From positions 3,658,001 through 3,722,000 of the forward strand of contig NZ_CP143545.1 of assembly GCF_046237625.1 (NCBI RefSeq): DNA of 64,000 bases, in the 5' to 3' direction. The first letter of the stretch is position 1. Every line of letters begins with the position of its first letter. The translations under genes were made by a program, and so were the position numbers. Shown here piece after piece: positions 59,590-64,000 of this stretch. The notes beneath the pieces are model-generated. The model saw nothing but the letters and a program-made list of their open reading frames with translations, was not told the origin of the DNA and searched no databases. The DNA comes from Paraperibacillus esterisolvens (lineage in GTDB: Bacteria > Bacillota > Bacilli > Bacillales > DSM-1321).

Positions 59590-59847
59590 GGAAGGCTTCC
59601 TAAATCAGAAGATTCGTCCGCACAAAAATGGATCAGCCTTCTGAAACGGGCGAAGCTCTATCTGCAGGCCGGACTCCTTCCTTCTTCTGTTGATGCCCGG
59701 CTCCTGGCGGAAGACTATCTCCTCCTGTCCCGGAAATTATTCCAGGGAGACCGTGAGCTCGAGGAAAAGATCTGGATGCTTTAAAGTCAGATCAATAGAG
59801 ATGGGCTATATTCAATTTCGGAGGAACTGCTCCGGATCCTGGAATGA
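59590..59847 (+). pseudogene. Remnant of a TipAS-type (MerR C-terminal) domain
   Basis: One frame reads WISLLKRAKLYLQAGLLPSS then DARLLAEDYLLLSRKLFQGD and ELEEKIWML. It then has a TAA (59782-59784) and continues as NRDGLYSISEELLRILE to a TGA. This pattern resembles the end of TipAS antibiotic-recognition domains of MerR regulators. No start codon or DNA-binding part remains upstream. The rest of the 59413-59848 gap shows no intact gene. Confidence 0.4.
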
Positions 59848-59848
59848 T

Positions 59849-60351
59849 TTACTTCATCGGGATTCCTCTCAACAGGGAAGATTTCTTTTTCAAGATGAGG
59901 GAAAGGACGGCCGCCCCAAAAACCGCTCCTGCCAATGAACTGAATATGAAAGCCGGGATGAAACCGAACAAAGCCGCCTTCTGGCCGAGGATAAACACCG
60001 CAATCGGATAAGCAAGAAGTGCGCCTATAATTCCGGTCCCGAACACCTCACCAAGAAACGCCATGTACAGCTTCTTCGTTTTTAGGAATAAATGCGAAGC
60101 CAGCAGTGCCCCGGCCACGCTTCCAGGGAAGGCAAATATCGAGCCTGTGCCCATTATGTTCCTTAGAAGTGAAGTGCAAAAGGCACCGGCAGCTGCATAA
60201 TAGGGACCGAGCAGAACCGCCGCCATAACATTGATGAAATGCTGGACCGGAAATACCCGGGTGAAGCCAATTGGGATGGCGAATGAATGGCTGGTCAGTG
60301 TACCAATGGAGATCATCATGGCGGTCAGGGTGAGCTTGCTTGTTTTTTCAT
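59849..60351 (-). pseudogene. thiW: ThiW, thiazole/thiamine ECF transporter S-component, frameshifted at codon 3
   Basis: The body is a good ThiW: SIGTLTSHSFAIPIGFTRVFPVQHFINVM, SLLRNIMGTGSIFAFPGSVAGALLA and GEVFGTGIIGALLAYPIAV, with about five membrane segments. AGGAGGG precedes ATG 60351, but that frame stops after eight codons. Adding one A to the six-A run (60343-60348) gives MKKTSKLTLTAMMISIGT, the usual family start, 167 aa. The in-frame ATG 60319 has no ribosome site. A TPP riboswitch upstream shows the gene is thiamine-controlled. Sequencing error or inactivation must be resolved. Confidence 0.82.
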
Positions 60352-60422
60352 TACTTTCCCTCCTGTATACGCACCCCTTAAGGTGCTGTTCGTTTACCGC
60401 TGTTTATGGACTTTCATAGGAT

Positions 60423-60460
60423 AAAAAAAGCCAGATCCGCATAATGGGACCTGACTTCGT
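60423..60460 (-). terminator. Riboswitch expression-platform terminator
   Basis: AGTCAGGTCC and GGATCTGGCT pair imperfectly, followed by TTTTTTTAT on the minus strand, between the TPP aptamer and thiW. Confidence 0.75.
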
Positions 60461-60472
60461 TGGTCAGAAAAA

Positions 60473-60576
60473 AACTCCGCTAACCTACTTTCCTACGCTG
60501 GCATCATCCAGATCAGGTCCAAAGGGTTAAAAAACGCTCCGTTTTTCTCTCAGCCCGTAACAGGGCACCCCTAGTA
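60473..60576 (-). ncRNA. TPP riboswitch (THI element)
   Basis: Read on the minus strand, the conserved segments occur in order: CTAGGGGTGCC, GGGCTGAGA, ACCCTTTGGACCTGATCTGG and GCCAGCGTAGGAAAGT. These are the P2/P3 and P4/P5 sensor arms of the thiamine pyrophosphate aptamer. It is followed by a terminator and then thiW, so TPP should switch thiW off. Confidence 0.95.
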
Positions 60577-60740
60577 GTTACTGCTATTAAATTACTTATA
60601 TAGTAATCCATTTATTTCCACGAGTAAAGGTTCTGATAGATATATCAGCGTTTTTTATACACTTTGATAATTTTGTCTAAATTCCCGGGAGCTCCCCCTC
60701 ATGCTATTCTGTTAAATATAAGGAGTTGGAGGCGAAGAGA

Positions 60741-61705
60741 ATGAAAGCTGTTATCCAAAAAGAATTTGGCAGTGCGGATGTTCTTGCCTGCGAAGAGATT
60801 GAAATTCCTGTTATCCGCCCTAATGAAGTATTGATCAAGCTTGCTTACACCAGTGTCAATTTTGCCGATATCAAAAAACGCAGAGGAACTAAAGGAGCAG
60901 GAAGCTTTCCGATGGTGCTCGGCCTGGATGCCGCAGGCACTATTGAAAGGGCCCCAGCTGATTCTACATTCAAGCCCGGCGACCGGGTCATCGCCTTCCC
61001 AAGGAGCGGTTCGTATGCGGAATATGCGGCCGCAAACGAAAGCCTGGTCTTCAAGATTCCCGACGACCTTACACTCCTGCAGGCAGCCGCCATGCCGACA
61101 GTGGCCATCCTGGCTCATATCCTGCTCCACGAAATCGGACAGGTTGAGAAATCCCATACGATTGTTGTGCATAGTGCAGGGGGAGGTGCCGGCTCCATGC
61201 TTGTGGTGCTTGCCAGGATTGCCGGTATATCAAAGATCATTGGCACTGCCGGAAGTCTGGATAAAGAGTCCTATATTAAGAGGTTAGGTGCTCATTCGGT
61301 TTATACATACGAAACCTTTACACAGAGAGTATGGAGGGAAACAGATGGCAAGGGAGCTGATATTATTTTTGACTCAGTTGTAGGTGAAGTTACCGCCGGG
61401 AGCCTGGACTGTCTGGCTCATTATGGAACGCTCGTCCAATTTGGAAACAGCAGCGGCCAAATCGGGACGTTCAGAACAAGTGATGTACACAGCAGCTGCC
61501 GCAATATAAAGGGTTCAGCCTCGGCACAACCAGGAAGCTCCATCCTGAAAAATTGGCACCTGCAGCAGAGGCAGTAATCAAGCTGTTTGCATCTAAGCTG
61601 ATTTCCCTGCCGATAGCCCGGATATTCGAGCTGCGCGAGGCCGCCGATGCTCACAGGCTGATCGAAAATCGGTCTTATACGGGAAAGGTACTATTAAAAA
61701 TGTGA
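60741..61705 (+). pseudogene. Zinc-less NADPH:quinone oxidoreductase (MDR family), frameshifted
   Basis: This medium-chain reductase starts at ATG 60741 (GGAGG 8 bases upstream; MKAVIQKEFGSADVL). The GroES-like half and the Rossmann half (VVHSAGGGAGSMLVVLARIAG) are intact. After NIKG the frame reads SASAQPGSS and ends at a TAA at 61577. One extra T at 61514-61515 would restore GFSLGTTRKLHPEKLAPAAE and continue to VLLKM at 61705. That gives 321 aa, the family norm. The product probably reduces quinones or enones with NADPH. Whether the shift is real is open. Confidence 0.82.
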
Positions 61706-61706
61706 A

Positions 61707-61757
61707 AAGAAATCAGCGGCAGGCTTGAGGCTTGATACTTCCGCTGATTTCTTTTTT
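61707..61757 (+). terminator. Terminator of the oxidoreductase gene
   Basis: AAGAAATCAGCGG and CCGCTGATTTCTT arms with a 21-base loop are followed by a T-run. Confidence 0.85.
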
Positions 61758-61856
61758 AGCTTCTCTTTCATATCTTCAATTTCTACCAGTTACAAAGTCA
61801 GAGAATCAGGGTATTAAGGAGGAGTACACACTACTCAGGATGGAAGAGGATGCCAT

Positions 61857-63437
61857 ATGAAGATACGATTTGAAGATTGGGACCACCCCCTGCAAACAAA
61901 TTCAGTCAACTTTATAAACTACTACCTATCGAACGGACCTCTGTCAAAAGTGGCAGCCGGTTCTGAAGAAGCAGTCAGGCTGCTGGAACAACATATTCCG
62001 TTTACTGAAGCAGTAAAACACCGCCAGGCCCTCGGGGGAGTATTCACCACCCACTCCCAGCTTATCCATATGCCGGGCATGGACCAGGGACTGCTTGAAC
62101 GCCTAGGTTTCCTGCTTCAGGAGCTTGATTTGAGTCTATTGGATTCACTGACCCCGAACACTACCTGGAATAATAAAGTGGATGCTTATGTGAACGGACC
62201 CGACAACCTCAGAGTCATAATTGAAGAAATTGATAAGGCGGAAAGGTATATCCATCTGTCTGTCATGCTCTTCTTTAATGACGATTCCGGCAGGGCAGTG
62301 AAGGACGCGCTGCTGAATGCACTGAATCGAGGGGTCAAAGTGCGGATCATGGTGGATTATGGCGTCACGGCAGTCGGCTATGAGAAGGACCTTGAAGTCG
62401 GCCGTTTCAATGAATTGGCAGATGAGCTGAAGGACGCGGGATGCCGGATTGTCGACACCTTCCATAACTGCTATGGCAAGGAGGAATGGCCGGAGAAAAG
62501 AGCCGAGCTTGCTGCAAAGGGAGTACCCGAGAGTACTCTGGCGGTCCAGGATTTCATCCAGGAGGAATACACATTGGATATCAATGTGATCAACCACCGC
62601 AAGTTCCTGGTCATTGATGGCATCACCACCATCATCGGGAGTCTGAATATCGGGGACCAATATATGTATAACACTCCTGTAAAAAGTAAGGATGAAGAGT
62701 GCGGGAATGGCATTCCCGGAAAGGAAGGCCAGTGGCACGATGGCTGCTTCCGCATTCAGGGAGAAGTGGCTCATCCGTTGAATCAGCTCTTCTCGCTGCA
62801 ATGGACGGTGCTTGGAGGTGATGTCTTCGATCCGAACGACTCCTTTTACTATGGAGATGAGGACCGGAATTTCGGGGAAGAAGAATGTACATTAATCGCA
62901 AGTTTCCCGGGCAATCCGGTTAACCTGATTCAGCAGTATTACCTTTCTTTGATCAAGTATGCAGGTGATGAAACCATCATCGTCAATCCGTATTTAATCG
63001 ATCAGGATTTTTGGGATCAGCTGAAGGAAATCACGGAAGAAGAAGCACAGCACATATCCATATGTAATCCTTTAAATGTGAATGATCATTTAACCAACCG
63101 CGCTGCGGTGAGGAGCAATATGTACAAGCCGTTCACCAAGGGAGTCTCTTTCTTCGACTATAGCAATACCGGCCGCTTTTCCCACTGGAAAATCGCCTAT
63201 GATAAGCGCTCACACTGCGTATTCCATGGATCCTATAACATCAATGAGCGCAGCGCCTGCCACGACTTCGAGCTTGGCGTCCTGATAAAAGGGGAAGCAT
63301 TTGCTGAAAAGATGCGGGAAATGATCGGTCATGACCTCTCCGTATCGGAAGAGATCACCGACAAGAAGGAATTCTTCAAGCACCCGCTCCTGCATCCGAG
63401 CACTTATATCAATAACATGACGAAGAGCTTCACATAA
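61857..63437 (+). CDS. Phospholipase D-like / cardiolipin synthase-like protein
   Basis: This 526-aa protein has two PLD-type active-site motifs. The first is complete (NHRKFLVIDG then IIGSLNIGD; HxKx4D). The second, HWKIAYDKRS ... HGSYNINERS, has HxK followed by Asp after three residues rather than four. There is no N-terminal membrane anchor, unlike typical cardiolipin synthases, so a soluble phosphodiesterase or phosphatidyltransferase is possible. ATG 61857 lies behind GAAGAGGATG. It is a single gene, and an inverted repeat without T-run (GGATTTGGCTGTC / GACAGCCAAATCC) follows at 63444-63483. Confidence 0.85.
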   Translation: MKIRFEDWDHPLQTNSVNFINYYLSNGPLSKVAAGSEEAVRLLEQHIPFTEAVKHRQALGGVFTTHSQLIHMPGMDQGLLERLGFLLQELDLSLLDSLTPNTTWNNKVDAYVNGPDNLRVIIEEIDKAERYIHLSVMLFFNDDSGRAVKDALLNALNRGVKVRIMVDYGVTAVGYEKDLEVGRFNELADELKDAGCRIVDTFHNCYGKEEWPEKRAELAAKGVPESTLAVQDFIQEEYTLDINVINHRKFLVIDGITTIIGSLNIGDQYMYNTPVKSKDEECGNGIPGKEGQWHDGCFRIQGEVAHPLNQLFSLQWTVLGGDVFDPNDSFYYGDEDRNFGEEECTLIASFPGNPVNLIQQYYLSLIKYAGDETIIVNPYLIDQDFWDQLKEITEEEAQHISICNPLNVNDHLTNRAAVRSNMYKPFTKGVSFFDYSNTGRFSHWKIAYDKRSHCVFHGSYNINERSACHDFELGVLIKGEAFAEKMREMIGHDLSVSEEITDKKEFFKHPLLHPSTYINNMTKSFT

Positions 63438-63707
63438 GCTCATGGATTTGGCTGTCGGCAGATGCAATCGGACAGCCAAATCCCTCCTTATGCTGCTCCC
63501 CAATTTATTACGTTTGCTTTAGAAAAGAACCCATTCCTTCATATGTCCTGCCGGCGTTTGTCAACTGCTCATCCTGCAGGTTATTTTTTCCTCACTGCTT
63601 TTAACGGATCGTAGTTTATAACCGAACGGCCTAAATATTTACGAATTTTCTATTTTGTTTATAACAATTGCTGGGGTGAAAATCCATTTTCTTTAGGAGG
63701 AAAAAAA

Positions 63708-64000
63708 TTGAAATTGCATGCTGGAGCTTTGTTTTGGAATCATACAAAAGAGGAAATTACTATCTCCCACCCTGAAGCTGCAGATTTTTACGATGTACTC
63801 ATTGTTGGAGGAGGAATGTCTGGCGCATTAAGCGCCTATACTCTGACAAAAGAGAACCTAAAGATTGCCGTAGTGGATAAAGGTACGGCAAGCGGTGGAA
63901 GCACGCTTGCCAATACAGGGCTGCTGCAGTTTTCCAATGATATCATGCTTCATAAGCTGATTGAACAGATTGGCGAAGAAAAGGCGGTCCGTTTTTATAG
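63708..64000 (+). CDS. FAD-dependent oxidoreductase (DAO family), cut by window end
   Basis: AGGAGG lies 7 bases before TTG 63708, which opens a frame still running at the window end (97 codons). The N-terminal dinucleotide-binding motif is clear: YDVLIVGGGMSGALSAYTL (GxGxxG form, residues about 29-47), then a second strand ending IAVVDKG and the block SGGSTLANTGLLQ typical of DadA/GlpD-like amine or hydroxy-acid oxidases. The substrate domain is outside the window. The 270 bases upstream are AT-rich and contain ACCGAACGG at 63621. Confidence 0.8.
   Translation, partial: MKLHAGALFWNHTKEEITISHPEAADFYDVLIVGGGMSGALSAYTLTKENLKIAVVDKGTASGGSTLANTGLLQFSNDIMLHKLIEQIGEEKAVRFY

Overview
The window is a gene-dense, low-to-mid GC stretch of a Gram-positive chromosome, almost certainly a Bacillaceae member close to Bacillus, Cytobacillus or Mesobacillus. 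Supporting signs are the yvlB-yvlA / uvrA-uvrB-csbA order known from Bacillus subtilis, strong AGGAGG ribosome sites with many TTG and GTG starts, a Spo0E-type phosphatase, a lysine T-box, a thermolysin-type protease and bacterial NO synthase. No rRNA, tRNA, CRISPR array or intact insertion sequence was seen.

Layout. 1-7 kb: yvlB (cut by the edge), yvlA, then the SOS-controlled uvrBA nucleotide-excision operon and csbA, all on the minus strand. 7-10.4 kb: a secreted thermonuclease lipoprotein and the cadC-cadA metal-efflux operon. 10.4-15 kb: a polar amino acid ABC importer, a Spo0E-like peptide and an M23 cell-wall hydrolase. 15-19.5 kb: a MarR-controlled EmrAB-like efflux module with a WrbA-like flavoprotein. 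19.5-29 kb: glyoxal-type aldo/keto reductase, manganese catalase, a CNNM/CorC protein, a MerR regulator, an alanine symporter, a phosphatase and a Nudix-PadR-HAAS-membrane protein operon. 29-34 kb: a BMP lipoprotein paired with a chemoreceptor, and a two-gene operon of a winged-helix protein fused to a GyrB-like ATPase fold plus a methyltransferase. 34-45 kb: 52-bp tandem repeats, a two-component system, uppP, a T-box-controlled divergent lysyl-tRNA synthetase, a neutral protease and nos. 45-50 kb: a Fur-controlled siderophore uptake system. 50-64 kb: a GGDEF/EAL protein, a Ktr potassium channel, ssuD, a TetR/PAS-STAS pair, a TPP-riboswitch-controlled thiW, an oxidoreductase, a phospholipase-D-like enzyme and the start of a FAD oxidoreductase.

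Themes. Metal and stress handling dominate: cadmium/zinc export, iron-siderophore import, Mn catalase, NO synthase and DNA repair. Cis-regulation is unusually readable: a LexA box, CadC and Fur operators, a lysine T-box (specifier AAA), a TPP riboswitch and several undescribed palindromes. Four otherwise intact genes carry single-base frameshifts, three clearly in homopolymer runs (about 26.2, 60.3 and 61.5 kb) and one in a CCCGGG stretch (36.9 kb); a consensus-sequence problem must be excluded before calling these pseudogenes.

The least explained pieces are the winged-helix/GyrB-like ATPase fusion with a perfect 21-bp palindrome at its start (32.8-33.9 kb), the hairpin-forming 52-bp tandem repeats beside it, the chemoreceptor-BMP pair, and a TetR gene overlapping a PAS-STAS gene.
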